Source of the DNA: Hungatella sp. UBA7603
GTDB taxonomy: Bacteria > Bacillota > Clostridia > Lachnospirales > Lachnospiraceae
Direction of reading: 5' to 3'
Length of the DNA: 64,000 nt
Assembly (NCBI GenBank): GCA_002478865.1
Contig: DLJZ01000002.1
Location: 372,001-436,000, forward strand
Shown here: positions 27,984 to 37,137 of the stretch, piece by piece
Position numbering within the stretch: position 1 is the first letter of the stretch
Layout of the letters: the number at the start of each line of letters is the position of its first letter
Program-made: the position numbers and the translations under genes
The notes under the pieces: generated by a model
Databases searched by the model: none
The model's input: the letters and a program-made list of their open reading frames with translations, nothing else
What the model was told of the DNA's origin: nothing

Positions 27984-28616
27984 TTAAAATCCAAATACAC
28001 CTTCCACAAAAATAACCTTGATTCTCTCCTCTTCAAACTGCCCAGCAATTAAAACAAAATCGTTGCAGATCCTGTCCTTATGACTGCAATCAATGCACCG
28101 TCCCAAAACCGTACAGGGTGTCCCCTTTTTCAGCCGTTTGGCATCTAATGTTGCCGCTATCTGTCTGGTTCGTTCTATGGCTTCCTGAGTATCCTTAGCA
28201 AGCTTATTCATACCCACCACCACTAAAACCTGCTTTGGTCCATAAATCATAGGCGCCACCCTGCTTCCATTGCCATCGATATTAAATAACTTTCCATCCA
28301 TAGTGACTGCATTGGTACCCGTTATAAAGGTATCTGCATAAAAGTTTTTCCGGTAAATTTCCCGCTTCTCTTCTTTTGTAAGAGTGGGTACGTATTTATC
28401 TAAAAACTGAATGTTTCTGCTTCTCAACTCATCAAATACACCAAGTTCCTCTAAGGTTACGGAATCTCCGCAGCCTACCAGGGTTTCATTTGGTATAAAG
28501 GTATTGATCAGCGAGATAAGTTCCTTTTTATCAGCAACGAAATATGCCCCTATTCGATTTTTACGAAGTGCCTTCATTGCCGCAGTAAGATCTAAATTAT
28601 CTCTGGGAGAATTCAT
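27984..28616 (-). CDS. LUD-domain (LutB/LutC-related) protein
   Basis: This 210-residue protein is a stand-alone LUD (DUF162) domain, the fold of LutC and part of LutB, which take part in L-lactate oxidation in Bacillus. Conserved parts are VGCGDSVTLEELG and DTFITGTNAVTMDGKLFNIDG. Near the C-terminus four cysteines (TPCTVLGRCIDCSHKDRIC) could bind a metal or Fe-S cluster. No lutA or lutB lies nearby, so a lactate role is uncertain. AGGAGG lies 12 bases before the ATG. Confidence 0.88.
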   Translation of the reverse strand: MNSPRDNLDLTAAMKALRKNRIGAYFVADKKELISLINTFIPNETLVGCGDSVTLEELGVFDELRSRNIQFLDKYVPTLTKEEKREIYRKNFYADTFITGTNAVTMDGKLFNIDGNGSRVAPMIYGPKQVLVVVGMNKLAKDTQEAIERTRQIAATLDAKRLKKGTPCTVLGRCIDCSHKDRICNDFVLIAGQFEEERIKVIFVEGVFGF

Positions 28617-28722
28617 ATCAAAGTTTTCCTCCTATATGGTATATTACTCTATTTGGTGATTCTATTAATTTATCACAAAAAAGATCCAAAGAAAAGAAAA
28701 AGGAGAACCTGTCTCCACACCG

Positions 28723-28752
28723 TTGACAAAAATTATCTGTTTATGTTATGAT
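28723..28752 (+). promoter_or_regulatory. Promoter of riboswitch-controlled ATPase
   Basis: TTGACA at 28723-28728 and TATGAT at 28747-28752 with an 18-base spacer, directly upstream of the riboswitch. Confidence 0.7.
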
Positions 28753-28757
28753 GGTTT

Positions 28758-28858
28758 CACACTTGAGGGAGTAGTTTGCGCAGTTTATCTGCGTGCCAAG
28801 TCAACATACTGACCGTTTTACGGTCTGGCTTGTCTTAATAAACGAGACTCATGTATAG
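28758..28858 (+). ncRNA. yybP-ykoY manganese riboswitch
   Basis: The leader holds the conserved segments of the yybP-ykoY class: GAGGGAGTAG near the 5' end, GCCAAGTCAACATACTGACC in the middle, and GGCTTGTC...ACGAGAC at the 3' end, with GCGCAG/CTGCGT and GACCG/CGGTC stems. This class binds Mn2+ and usually turns genes on. It is followed by terminator hairpins and by a P-type cation ATPase, the expected kind of target. Confidence 0.88.
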
Positions 28859-28887
28859 CACTACGCTATACATGGGCTATTTTTTTT
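28850..28887 (+). terminator. Riboswitch expression-platform terminator
   Basis: CATGTATAG pairs with CTATACATG over a 7-base loop, followed by a T8 run. The 5' arm overlaps the end of the aptamer (GAGACTCATG), so metal binding could compete with terminator formation. Confidence 0.8.
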
Positions 28888-28888
28888 G

Positions 28889-28927
28889 ACTCATGCATAG
28901 CTAGTCTATGCATGAGTTTTTGTTTTT
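28889..28927 (+). terminator. Second, tandem terminator hairpin
   Basis: ACTCATGCATAG pairs perfectly with CTATGCATGAGT over a 5-base loop, followed by TTTTTGTTTTT. Its arms resemble those of the first hairpin (CTCATG-ATAG), which could allow alternative pairing between the two. Confidence 0.75.
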
Positions 28928-28957
28928 ATAGAAAACAAATTTAAGGAGAGTACTGCG

Positions 28958-31609
28958 TTGAAGGAATTTCAGGAGAACACACGTGATTTATTAAATCGGT
29001 TAAATACCGACGGGTCAGTCGGTTTAAGCGAACAACAAGTGGAAACACAGAAAGAACAGTACGGAAGCAATCTGCTGACAAAGGAAAAGCCTGAGTCACT
29101 GCTAAAGCGTATCGTTGAGGCCGCTAAGGAGCCTATGATCCTTATGCTCATTATGGCAGGTGTCATTGCCCTTTTGGTCAACATTATACGTGCCACCACA
29201 GGCTCAGAAGCAGACTTTATGGAATGCCTGGGTATCTTTGCTGCCATCTTCCTTTCCGTGCTGATTACGGTCATTATGGAGGGCAAGAGCGCCAAAGCCT
29301 TTGAAGCCTTATCAAAAATCAGCGATGACACGATGATTAAGGTCATTCGAGACGGCAATACCCTGATGCTCGGCCAAAAAGACATTGTTGTAGGCGACAT
29401 TGTCCTTTTAGCCACTGGTGATCGAGTTCCGGCTGATGGAAGGCTTCTTAACAGCTCTGGAATGGCTGCAGATGAATCTGCCTTGACCGGAGAGAGTCTG
29501 CCTGCGAAAAAAGATGCCGAGCTTTTAATACTGGATGAGAAAACACCTTTGGCAGAACGAGCCAACATGGTATACTCCGGAAACTACATTACAAGCGGTT
29601 ACGGAAAAATGGTTGTAACTGCCGTTGGAGATCACACGGAATTTGGCAATATTGCAAGGGAACTGACAAACGTAGAGCGCACCTCCACTCCACTTCAGGA
29701 GAAGCTTGCAAGACTTGGAAAAACCATTACAATTCTTGGTATCATTGCTGCTGCCATCGTTTTTATTTCAGAGCTTATTTCCTTCTCTCTTTCTGGCGGC
29801 CTTTCATTAGAGGTTGTCCTTGATGCGTTTGTTACCAGTATTGTCTTAATTGTTGCTGCGGTACCAGAAGGACTTCCTACCATTGTAGCCGTGTCCTTAT
29901 CCATTAACATCATAAAGTTATCAAAGCAAAATGCTCTGGTTAAAAAGATGATCGCTTCTGAAACCGTTGGATGCATCAATGTAATTTGTTCGGATAAGAC
30001 TGGAACACTGACTGAAAACAAGATGACCGTTTCCGCTTTTTACGATGGAGAATGGAAAGAAAAAACTGGTGATTTCGCTTCAGACTGGCTGGTTCACAAC
30101 ATTTGTTTAAACACCACGGCAGACATTTCTCCAGATGGGTCCTTTATCGGCAATCCAACGGAATGCGCCATGATCAGCTTTTATCAAAATTCCAAAGCGT
30201 TTAAGAATACTGGCAAATCCTATAAAGATGAGCGTTCCGATCATGAAGTGCTTCACGCATTTCCATTTTCTTCTGAATTAAAACATATGACCACCATCAG
30301 TAAGGTGGACGGAAAGATAATTTCATACGTAAAAGGAAGCCCGGAATGCGTATTCTCTATGTGTTCTCTTTCCCAGTCTAAGCAATCTGAGATTGAACAC
30401 TTTATAGTTAAGGCTCAGGAAAAGGCCATGCGAGTAATCGCCTTTGCTCATAAAGAGCTTCTTGAAATGAAAGATTATGAGGATGATATCCATCACAATG
30501 ACATGGAACGAGACATGGTCTTTGACGGGTTTGTGGCTATCTCCGATCCTCTCCGCTCCGATGTATATGAAGCAGTCAAGCATTGCCGTATGGCAGGAGT
30601 TGATTTAAAGATCCTAACCGGCGACAATATTATTACTGCCATTGCCATTGCCAATGAACTTCACATTCTGGAAGATGGAAGAATTGCTATTGAAGCAAGT
30701 GAAATCGCAGATCTAAGCGATGAAGAGCTTCTTCATATGCTTCCTAAGATCAGCGTGATTGCCAGAAGCACTCCTACCACTAAAATGAGGGTGGTAAAGC
30801 TGTTAAAATCCCAAAACAACGTAGTCGCCGTTACTGGGGATGGAATTAACGATGCCCCTGCCCTTAAAAATGCAGATGTTGGAATCGCTATGGGAATCTC
30901 CGGCACCGAGGTATCAAAAGAAGCAAGTGATATCGTTCTCCTTGACGACTCCTTCTCCACCATTGTAAAGGCCATCGCTTGGGGACGTGGAATCTATGAG
31001 AACTTCAAACGTTTTATCCAGTTTCAGCTTACGGTTAATGTTTCTTCTGTTATTGTTGTACTCGCCTCAATTCTCCTGGGTTTAAAGGCCCCATTTACGG
31101 CTTTGCAGCTTTTATGGATCAACATTATCATGGACGGGCCACCAGCGCTTACTCTTGGATTAGAGCCTATCTACGACGATCTTATGAGCCGTCCTCCTAC
31201 TGGAAGAAGCGACAACATCATTTCCCGTACTATGTTTATCAGAATCGGACTGACTGGACTTTATATTTCTGTCATATTCTTATGCCAGTATGTGTTTAAC
31301 TTCTTAGGTGCTTCTGATCGTGAAGTGACTACAGTATTATTTACCCTGTTTGCATTGTTCCAGCTTTTTAACGCATTTAACTGCAGAGAGCTTCATGCGA
31401 CCAGTATCTTCAAGCACTTACTAAAAAACCGGATCATGCTTTTGGTGATATCCATCACCTTCCTTTTGCAAATACTGATCATTCAGTTTGCAGGTGCATT
31501 TTTCGGAACAGTTCCTTTGGGACTTTTTATGTGGATTAAAATATTCCTGCTTACCTTCAGTGTCATTTTAATATCTGAATTTGTAAAAATGTTTATCCGC
31601 CGCAAATAA
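28958..31609 (+). CDS. P-type cation ATPase, PMR1/SPCA-like (Ca2+/Mn2+)
   Basis: The 883-residue transporter starts at a TTG after AAGGAGAG. It has ALTGES in the actuator domain, phosphorylated Asp346 in CSDKTGTLTE, TGDGINDAP in the hinge, and ten membrane helices. TM4 has VPEGLPTIVAVS and TM6 has NIIMDGPPALTLGLEP, which resembles PMR1/SPCA pumps that carry both Ca2+ and Mn2+. Together with the Mn2+ riboswitch in its leader this suggests manganese export, protecting the cell from excess Mn2+. A terminator follows directly. Confidence 0.93.
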   Translation: MKEFQENTRDLLNRLNTDGSVGLSEQQVETQKEQYGSNLLTKEKPESLLKRIVEAAKEPMILMLIMAGVIALLVNIIRATTGSEADFMECLGIFAAIFLSVLITVIMEGKSAKAFEALSKISDDTMIKVIRDGNTLMLGQKDIVVGDIVLLATGDRVPADGRLLNSSGMAADESALTGESLPAKKDAELLILDEKTPLAERANMVYSGNYITSGYGKMVVTAVGDHTEFGNIARELTNVERTSTPLQEKLARLGKTITILGIIAAAIVFISELISFSLSGGLSLEVVLDAFVTSIVLIVAAVPEGLPTIVAVSLSINIIKLSKQNALVKKMIASETVGCINVICSDKTGTLTENKMTVSAFYDGEWKEKTGDFASDWLVHNICLNTTADISPDGSFIGNPTECAMISFYQNSKAFKNTGKSYKDERSDHEVLHAFPFSSELKHMTTISKVDGKIISYVKGSPECVFSMCSLSQSKQSEIEHFIVKAQEKAMRVIAFAHKELLEMKDYEDDIHHNDMERDMVFDGFVAISDPLRSDVYEAVKHCRMAGVDLKILTGDNIITAIAIANELHILEDGRIAIEASEIADLSDEELLHMLPKISVIARSTPTTKMRVVKLLKSQNNVVAVTGDGINDAPALKNADVGIAMGISGTEVSKEASDIVLLDDSFSTIVKAIAWGRGIYENFKRFIQFQLTVNVSSVIVVLASILLGLKAPFTALQLLWINIIMDGPPALTLGLEPIYDDLMSRPPTGRSDNIISRTMFIRIGLTGLYISVIFLCQYVFNFLGASDREVTTVLFTLFALFQLFNAFNCRELHATSIFKHLLKNRIMLLVISITFLLQILIIQFAGAFFGTVPLGLFMWIKIFLLTFSVILISEFVKMFIRRK

Positions 31610-31612
31610 ATT

Positions 31613-31663
31613 AAAACGCCAGAGACGCGATTGCCTTATCAGCAGCCGAGTCTCTGGCGTTTT
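31613..31663. terminator. Bidirectional terminator
   Basis: AAAACGCCAGAGAC and GTCTCTGGCGTTTT form a 14-bp stem between the convergent ATPase and DUF554 genes. Confidence 0.9.
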
Positions 31664-31682
31664 ATCCTTAGTCCTATGTACG

Positions 31683-32363
31683 CTATAACAGCAGAGAAAA
31701 AGGAAATACGAGTATTAGGGCGGGTAATATATTTAACACTCTGGTCTTTTTAATATTTGAAATTTTAAGTCCGACTGCCAGGGTAATAATTCCTCCACAG
31801 GCCTTAAAATTAGAGATCATAAGATCGCTGGTGAAAGGCAGGATATAGGTAGCCCCGCAAAACAAAAGAATTCCCACCGCAAATTGGGGAATGGCAATGA
31901 ATCCTACTAAAAAACCGGCTGTGGTACCGAAAATCAAGGCTGTAAAGAAGTCCATAATAGACTTGGCATAAAGAATGGACTGATCTCCTGTAATAGCAGA
32001 ATTCATAGTTCCAAAAATTCCGGTACCGCTGAAACAAAACAGGATGATAAGACTGATAATAACCTCCATCTGTTCCTCTTCAAGGTTTACAGGCAGCTTA
32101 CTTTCTAACTTTTTAAGACCTGTCATAAGATTTTCTTCCAGCCCAAGTAACTCGCCTAAAACCGTTCCAACAATGACTGCCAAAATAACAGCCGCCAGAC
32201 TTTGAAGCCTGATAATAAGATAGACTCCCATGGTAATGGCCGAAAGGCCACATATATTCGGAAGAGCTTCTGTAAGCTTCTTCGGAAAATGATTTTTTAA
32301 AAATGCGCCTAGCAGCCCTCCAATAAAAATAGTGATACCGTTAATAATTACTCCTTGTGGCAT
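31683..32363 (-). CDS. DUF554 family membrane protein
   Basis: I start this 226-residue protein at ATG (MPQGVIINGITIFIGGLLGA) after AAGAAGGAGA, shorter than the longest frame. It has six or seven membrane helices and matches the DUF554 (YdfK-like) family of putative transporters, whose substrate is unknown. It lies 31 bases after a MarR regulator gene on the same strand, so the regulator may control it. Confidence 0.85.
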   Translation of the reverse strand: MPQGVIINGITIFIGGLLGAFLKNHFPKKLTEALPNICGLSAITMGVYLIIRLQSLAAVILAVIVGTVLGELLGLEENLMTGLKKLESKLPVNLEEEQMEVIISLIILFCFSGTGIFGTMNSAITGDQSILYAKSIMDFFTALIFGTTAGFLVGFIAIPQFAVGILLFCGATYILPFTSDLMISNFKACGGIITLAVGLKISNIKKTRVLNILPALILVFPFSLLL

Positions 32364-32394
32364 GTCATTTGTCTCCTTCTTAGTCCTCGTGATG

Positions 32395-32802
32395 TCATTC
32401 AATTGTCATGATCTGGGAAAAAATATCTAAAAATTCATCTCTCTTTTCCACCGAAAGCTCCCTAAAGGTCTCTTCTTCCAGTCTGAGAAATATTTCTTCC
32501 ACCTGTTTTTGATGCATTTTACCCTTTTCTGTCATAAAAACATGAAAGGATCGTCGGTTTCCATTAAGCCGTTTTCTGATGATAAGATCTTTGGCCTCCA
32601 TTCCATTTAAAATGCTTGTTACAGTGGCCGCTTCCAGATAACAGGCGGCGGCAATTTCCTTTTGAGTAGCACCATCAAAATCCTTTAAGTAGTCAAGAAC
32701 CTTTGGCTGTCCCGTTGTTAAACCCGTATTCTTTAAGGATTCCATCAGTTTTTTCTGGTATATGGAATGGCCTGCCATTAACAAATAGTGAAATGTCGTC
32801 AT
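32395..32802 (-). CDS. MarR-family transcriptional regulator
   Basis: The 135-residue protein has the MarR winged helix-turn-helix (TQKEIAAACYLEAATVTSIL as recognition part) and the wing DLIIRKRLNGNRRSFHVFMT. Such dimers repress drug-efflux or stress genes until a ligand binds. AGAGGTGATG lies before the ATG, and palindromes just upstream are likely operators, so it may control itself and the following DUF554 gene. Confidence 0.9.
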   Translation of the reverse strand: MTTFHYLLMAGHSIYQKKLMESLKNTGLTTGQPKVLDYLKDFDGATQKEIAAACYLEAATVTSILNGMEAKDLIIRKRLNGNRRSFHVFMTEKGKMHQKQVEEIFLRLEEETFRELSVEKRDEFLDIFSQIMTIE

Positions 32803-32820
32803 ATCATCACCTCTTTATAG

Positions 32821-32847
32821 TTAGAATTCTAATTATTTGATATCTAA
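32821..32847 (-). promoter_or_regulatory. Probable MarR operator palindromes
   Basis: TTAGAATTCTAA is a perfect 12-bp palindrome 19 bases before the marR-like start; TTTGATATCTAA (32836-32847) is a second palindrome with one mismatch, 15 bases further. Spacing and position fit two repressor sites over the promoter. Confidence 0.55.
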
Positions 32848-33045
32848 TGATTTTATCTCTAATATAGAGATCTGTCAATAGATTGACCTGACACTGTTTT
32901 ATAGGTAAAATTTTCCAAGAATATATCACATTTATAAAAATAGTGACCCAGGTATCTGTTTTCATACACAGAAACGTTGACAAACATCCTCCAAAATCAT
33001 ATACTTTCCTTAATTTCCTAAATGGAAGCAATACGGAGGTTATTG

Positions 33046-33696
33046 ATGAAAGTTGAACTTTCCCTTTTTTTCTTTATAGAAGCGGTGGGCACCATTGCCT
33101 TTGCTTCTTCCGGAGCAATGGTTGCTATCAAAAAACAACTGGACCTTTTAGGGGTCATTGTTTTGGGGGTCACAACTGCCGTAGGCGGCGGTATGATACG
33201 GGATATTATGATTGGAAATGTGCCTCCAGCACTTTTTAAAGACCCGGTTTATGTATTACTTGCCTTTTTTACGGTAATGATTTTATTTATTATTGTACGA
33301 TCAAATCAAAGGATTTTAGACGGTCGTTCCTTGGTAACCTACGAGAAAGTAATGAACATTTTTGACGCGGTGGGACTGGGAGCCTTTACTGTGGTAGGCA
33401 TTGATACTGCAATCCTCTCCGGTTATGGGGAATACCATTTCCTTATTATCTTTTTAGGAGTGATCACAGGCGTTGGGGGCGGTATTTTAAGAGATATCAT
33501 GGCAGGACAAACCCCTTATGTACTTCGAAAGCACATCTATGCCAGCGCATCCATTGCCGGTGCCATTCTTTATGCTGGGCTGCTAAAGCATATAAACGGT
33601 AATATCGCCATGCTTATAGGAGCCTGCACGGTTATACTAATTCGTCTTTTAGCCACTCGCTACTGCTGGAACTTGCCAACTGCAACAAAAAAATGA
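33046..33696 (+). CDS. TRIC-type channel (UPF0126) membrane protein
   Basis: The 216-residue protein starts at ATG after CGGAGG. It has about seven membrane helices and two similar halves, each with a GGG(M/I)xRDIMxG signature (AVGGGMIRDIMIGNVPP and GVGGGILRDIMAGQTP), characteristic of the UPF0126 family that is related to trimeric intracellular cation channels. It is thought to pass monovalent cations. It ends just before the TIGR01906 gene and is probably co-transcribed. Confidence 0.9.
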   Translation: MKVELSLFFFIEAVGTIAFASSGAMVAIKKQLDLLGVIVLGVTTAVGGGMIRDIMIGNVPPALFKDPVYVLLAFFTVMILFIIVRSNQRILDGRSLVTYEKVMNIFDAVGLGAFTVVGIDTAILSGYGEYHFLIIFLGVITGVGGGILRDIMAGQTPYVLRKHIYASASIAGAILYAGLLKHINGNIAMLIGACTVILIRLLATRYCWNLPTATKK

Positions 33697-33713
33697 AATT
33701 AGAGGAGAATCTC

Positions 33714-34409
33714 ATGAATCGGATTTTACAATATGCCCTTGGAGTTATTTTTTCCATCTGCCTTATGATTGTTCTTTTATTTACCTCTGTGGAGGCTGCT
33801 GTTTACTGGATTCCCGGATACTTTCAAAAGGAATACGCCAAATATAACGTGACAGAAGCTGTTTCCATGAACATGGATGATCTTTTAGATGTTACGGATC
33901 AGATGATGTCTTACTTAAAAGGAAATAGGGACAACCTTCACGTTCCTACCACCATGGGGGGCGTAGAACGAGAGTTTTTTAATGCCAGAGAAATCGCCCA
34001 TATGGAGGATGTGAGAGGTCTGTTTTTGGGGGGCATCTCCATGCGCAGAGGCTGTCTTATGATTATGGCTCTTAGCCTTATATTAATGGCCATGTTAAAA
34101 ACCAAATTTAAAAGCACGTTTCCAAAAGCAGTTTGCGCCGGAAGCGGACTCTTCTTTTTGGCATCTGCAGCCACGGCCCTTCTCATATCAACGGATTTCA
34201 ACCGGTATTTTATCCAGTTCCATGAAATGTTTTTTAAGAATGATTTATGGATGCTTGACCCTTCCACAGATATGCTGATCAATATCGTCCCAGAAGGATT
34301 TTTTAGCGATACTGTCTTTTTGATTGGTACTATCTTCTTCATTTCTGTCCTCTTCGTTGTCACTTTTTGTCTGTTTTTGGTACACAAATACGGGAAAAAT
34401 GCCGATTAA
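33714..34409 (+). CDS. TIGR01906/DUF1461 membrane protein
   Basis: The 231-residue protein (start at ATG after GAGGAGA) has one N-terminal membrane helix, an extracellular loop with the family pattern FFNAREIAHMEDVRGLF, and three more helices. This family is common in Firmicutes and has no known function. It follows the TRIC-type gene by 17 bases. Confidence 0.8.
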   Translation: MNRILQYALGVIFSICLMIVLLFTSVEAAVYWIPGYFQKEYAKYNVTEAVSMNMDDLLDVTDQMMSYLKGNRDNLHVPTTMGGVEREFFNAREIAHMEDVRGLFLGGISMRRGCLMIMALSLILMAMLKTKFKSTFPKAVCAGSGLFFLASAATALLISTDFNRYFIQFHEMFFKNDLWMLDPSTDMLINIVPEGFFSDTVFLIGTIFFISVLFVVTFCLFLVHKYGKNAD

Positions 34410-34495
34410 TCTTTACTTGTCACCCTAAATAACCTATACTGTATGGTGGAGAATTGTTTGAAACTGAATCTGAATTTATGGAGAGATTACCCTAT

Positions 34496-36028
34496 ATGAC
34501 TCAAATTATAAAAAGGTTATCCGTATGTTTCCTCTGTCTGCTTTTGTTTGTGTTCTCGTTTCATGGGACAGCTATGGCTGCGGCAGAGTGGCCGACTAAC
34601 GTATCTGTGAATGCACAGGGCGCTATTCTTATGGATGCAGACACTGGAACCGTTCTATGGGGACAGAACATACACAACCAATATTACCCGGCCAGTATTA
34701 CAAAGGTCATGACCGCTCTACTTGTCATTGAAAACTGTGAAATGGACGAAATTGTCACCTTTTCTCATAATGCAGTGTTTAATGTGGAATCAGGAAGCAG
34801 CAATGCCGGAATCAATGAAGGGGACAAGTTATCTGTAAAGGATTGCCTTTATGCTCTTTTGTTAAAGTCCGCCAATGAATCTGCCAACGCCCTTGCAGAA
34901 CATGTGGCAGGAAGTACAGAAGCATTTGCAGAGATGATGACTGCCAGAGCAAAGGAACTTGGCTGCACCAATACCCACTTTGCCAATCCAAGCGGGTTAA
35001 ATAACCAGGAACATTATACCTCCCCTTATGACATGGCTCTCATTGTAAAAGCTGCATTTAATAATCCAGTTTTTGAAGAGATTGATTCCACCACCTTTTA
35101 TAAACTTCCGCCTAACTCCATCAACAAGGAGGGCCTTGGCATCTCACCTGGGCATCGGATGTTGAGAAAATCCAGTCCTTATTATTATCCAGGAGTCGTA
35201 GGAGGAAAAACAGGTTACACCACCATTGCTGGCAATACTCTGGTTACCTGCGCTGAGAAAAATGGTATGAGGCTGATTACTGTAATTTTAAAAGGTTCTA
35301 CCCCTCTTTATTGGTCCGACACCAAAAACCTTTTGGATTTTGGTTTTGGAAACTTCGTATCTTTAAAGGCGGCTGATTACGAAAAGACTTACAGCTCTAT
35401 TACCAGCGACTTAAGCTTTAGTGGTTTGTCCATCAAACGGCCTGAGGCGTTGATTCTAGATCCTGACAGTCGAATCATACTTCCTAAGACAGCTAACTTT
35501 TCCGATGCAAAAGCGGAACTCAGCTACGATATCTCACAGGGAGATCCTGAGGGTGCCATCGCAAAGATCTTATACCGATATAGTGACCGAGTGGTTGGAA
35601 GTACGTTTTTAGAGATTAACAAAGAGCTTTTTAAAACTCCAGAAACAAAGGCCGTTACACCTGAAAGTACAGCAAAAGCACCAAAGGAAGAGACACCGGA
35701 TAAGCTATCTGAGTCCAGTAAGACCAGTGCCGGAGTGTCAGAAGAATACCGTCAAAAAGCATTAAAACCGTTCCAGATTCCTCTTGTTGTATGGTTGATC
35801 TTAGGAGGCGTAGGAGTACTTGCTTTGACCGGAGTTCTAATCTTTTTTATCGTATACAAAAGGCGCCAAAACGATGAGTATTCTCTTCTTAGAAAGGAAG
35901 AACGCCTGAAACGCCTTAAGGAATCGGGCATCTCTGCCGATGAATTTAACAGTATCTTAGAGCAGAGACGCAGTTCTTATACATCGAAACGTAAGGGCCG
36001 GCGGGGCGGCCGTTTTAAATTCCGCTAG
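34496..36028 (+). CDS. D-alanyl-D-alanine carboxypeptidase (DacF/PBP5-like)
   Basis: The 510-residue protein removes the last D-Ala of wall pentapeptides. Active-site motifs are Ser67-x-x-Lys (ASITKVMTA), Ser125-Ala-Asn (SANESAN) and Lys238-Thr-Gly (GGKTGYTT). The signal peptide ends TAMAAAEWP. A C-terminal domain and a Pro/Ser/Lys linker lead to a membrane helix near 432-455 (WLILGGVGVLALTGVLIFFI), then a basic cytoplasmic tail, so it is anchored by a true helix rather than an amphipathic one. I prefer the ATG after GGAGAG over earlier in-frame starts. The kinase gene follows 17 bases later. Confidence 0.92.
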   Translation: MTQIIKRLSVCFLCLLLFVFSFHGTAMAAAEWPTNVSVNAQGAILMDADTGTVLWGQNIHNQYYPASITKVMTALLVIENCEMDEIVTFSHNAVFNVESGSSNAGINEGDKLSVKDCLYALLLKSANESANALAEHVAGSTEAFAEMMTARAKELGCTNTHFANPSGLNNQEHYTSPYDMALIVKAAFNNPVFEEIDSTTFYKLPPNSINKEGLGISPGHRMLRKSSPYYYPGVVGGKTGYTTIAGNTLVTCAEKNGMRLITVILKGSTPLYWSDTKNLLDFGFGNFVSLKAADYEKTYSSITSDLSFSGLSIKRPEALILDPDSRIILPKTANFSDAKAELSYDISQGDPEGAIAKILYRYSDRVVGSTFLEINKELFKTPETKAVTPESTAKAPKEETPDKLSESSKTSAGVSEEYRQKALKPFQIPLVVWLILGGVGVLALTGVLIFFIVYKRRQNDEYSLLRKEERLKRLKESGISADEFNSILEQRRSSYTSKRKGRRGGRFKFR

Positions 36029-36045
36029 CCTGATCGGAGGGGGAC

Positions 36046-37137
36046 ATGGGACAGCTAAAGAGACCTGCAAAAATAGAATTGATTCGGAATATATTGATAA
36101 CGGTGGGTTTCTTATTAACAGCCACTGTTATCTCTTATCTGATTATGTTTTTCGGAGGGTTTACCAATAATATTGGCATGGTTTACATCATGGCAGTGGT
36201 TTTAATTTCTCGCTTCTCCAATGGATATATCCCTGGTTTAGCGGGATCATTTATCAGTATCATCTGTGTGAATTATTTGTTTACGTACCCTTATATGGAA
36301 TTTAAACTTTCCGGAATTGGGTATTCCATTACCTTTATCACGTTACTGGTGATTTCCACCATTACAAGCGCAACCACCACACATTTAAAGCAGCAAAGCC
36401 AAATCCTAAGTGAAAGGGATAAGCTTTTGATGGAGGCGGAAAAGGAAACCATGCGTGCCAATCTTTTAAGAGCCATATCCCATGATCTAAGAACTCCGCT
36501 TACTGGAATCATCGGTGCCAGCAGCGCATATCTGGATAATGAGAGTACCATGGCAGAAGAAGAAAGGTCTCACCTTGTCTCTAACATCAGGGAAGATGCC
36601 AACTGGCTATTAAACATGGTGGAGAATCTGCTTAGCGTTACCAGAATCCGGGATACCGGTGCTCATGTAACCAAGCAGTTAGAACCTCTCGAAGAAGTGG
36701 TTTCAGAGGCATTACAGCGTTTTCGTAAACGGCTTCCCAATGCTACGGTCCATGTAAGTGTTCCAGATGATCTTATCATGGTACCCATGGATGCCACCTT
36801 AATTGAGCAGGTTATCATCAACCTTTTGGAAAATGCAGTTTATCACTCCAATTCCACGGAACCCATAAACCTCATCGTTTCCGTGGAGGATGGGTATGCG
36901 TCCTTTGAGGTAAGCGACCAGGGAGTCGGACTTCCTGCAGATCGGATTTCCACTTTATTTGACGGCTATACCTCTTTGCCTAACAGCAGCTATGACTCCC
37001 ACAAGGGGATGGGAATTGGTTTGTCTATATGCAAAACCATTGTAGTCGCTCATAATGGAACCATTATCGTTTCCAACAAAGAGCATGGGGCAGTTTTTAC
37101 GTTTACATTACCACTAGGGGAGGATTTTTATGAGTAA
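36046..37137 (+). CDS. KdpD-like sensor kinase lacking the N-terminal sensor domains
   Basis: This 363-residue kinase starts directly with the four-helix DUF4118 membrane block of KdpD (about 12-108) and continues with HisKA (RAISHDLRTPLTG, His146) and HATPase (NLLENAVYHSN, GMGIGLSICK). The cytosolic KdpD domain and Usp domain that precede this block in classic KdpD are absent. No kdpFABC genes are in view. GGAGGGGG lies before the ATG, and its end overlaps the partner regulator gene by 8 bases. Confidence 0.88.
   Translation: MGQLKRPAKIELIRNILITVGFLLTATVISYLIMFFGGFTNNIGMVYIMAVVLISRFSNGYIPGLAGSFISIICVNYLFTYPYMEFKLSGIGYSITFITLLVISTITSATTTHLKQQSQILSERDKLLMEAEKETMRANLLRAISHDLRTPLTGIIGASSAYLDNESTMAEEERSHLVSNIREDANWLLNMVENLLSVTRIRDTGAHVTKQLEPLEEVVSEALQRFRKRLPNATVHVSVPDDLIMVPMDATLIEQVIINLLENAVYHSNSTEPINLIVSVEDGYASFEVSDQGVGLPADRISTLFDGYTSLPNSSYDSHKGMGIGLSICKTIVVAHNGTIIVSNKEHGAVFTFTLPLGEDFYE

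Noticed and set aside
27984..28616. Assigning the LUD protein to an L-lactate utilisation operon
   Set aside because: No lutA or lutB is adjacent, and stand-alone LUD proteins are common in clostridia.
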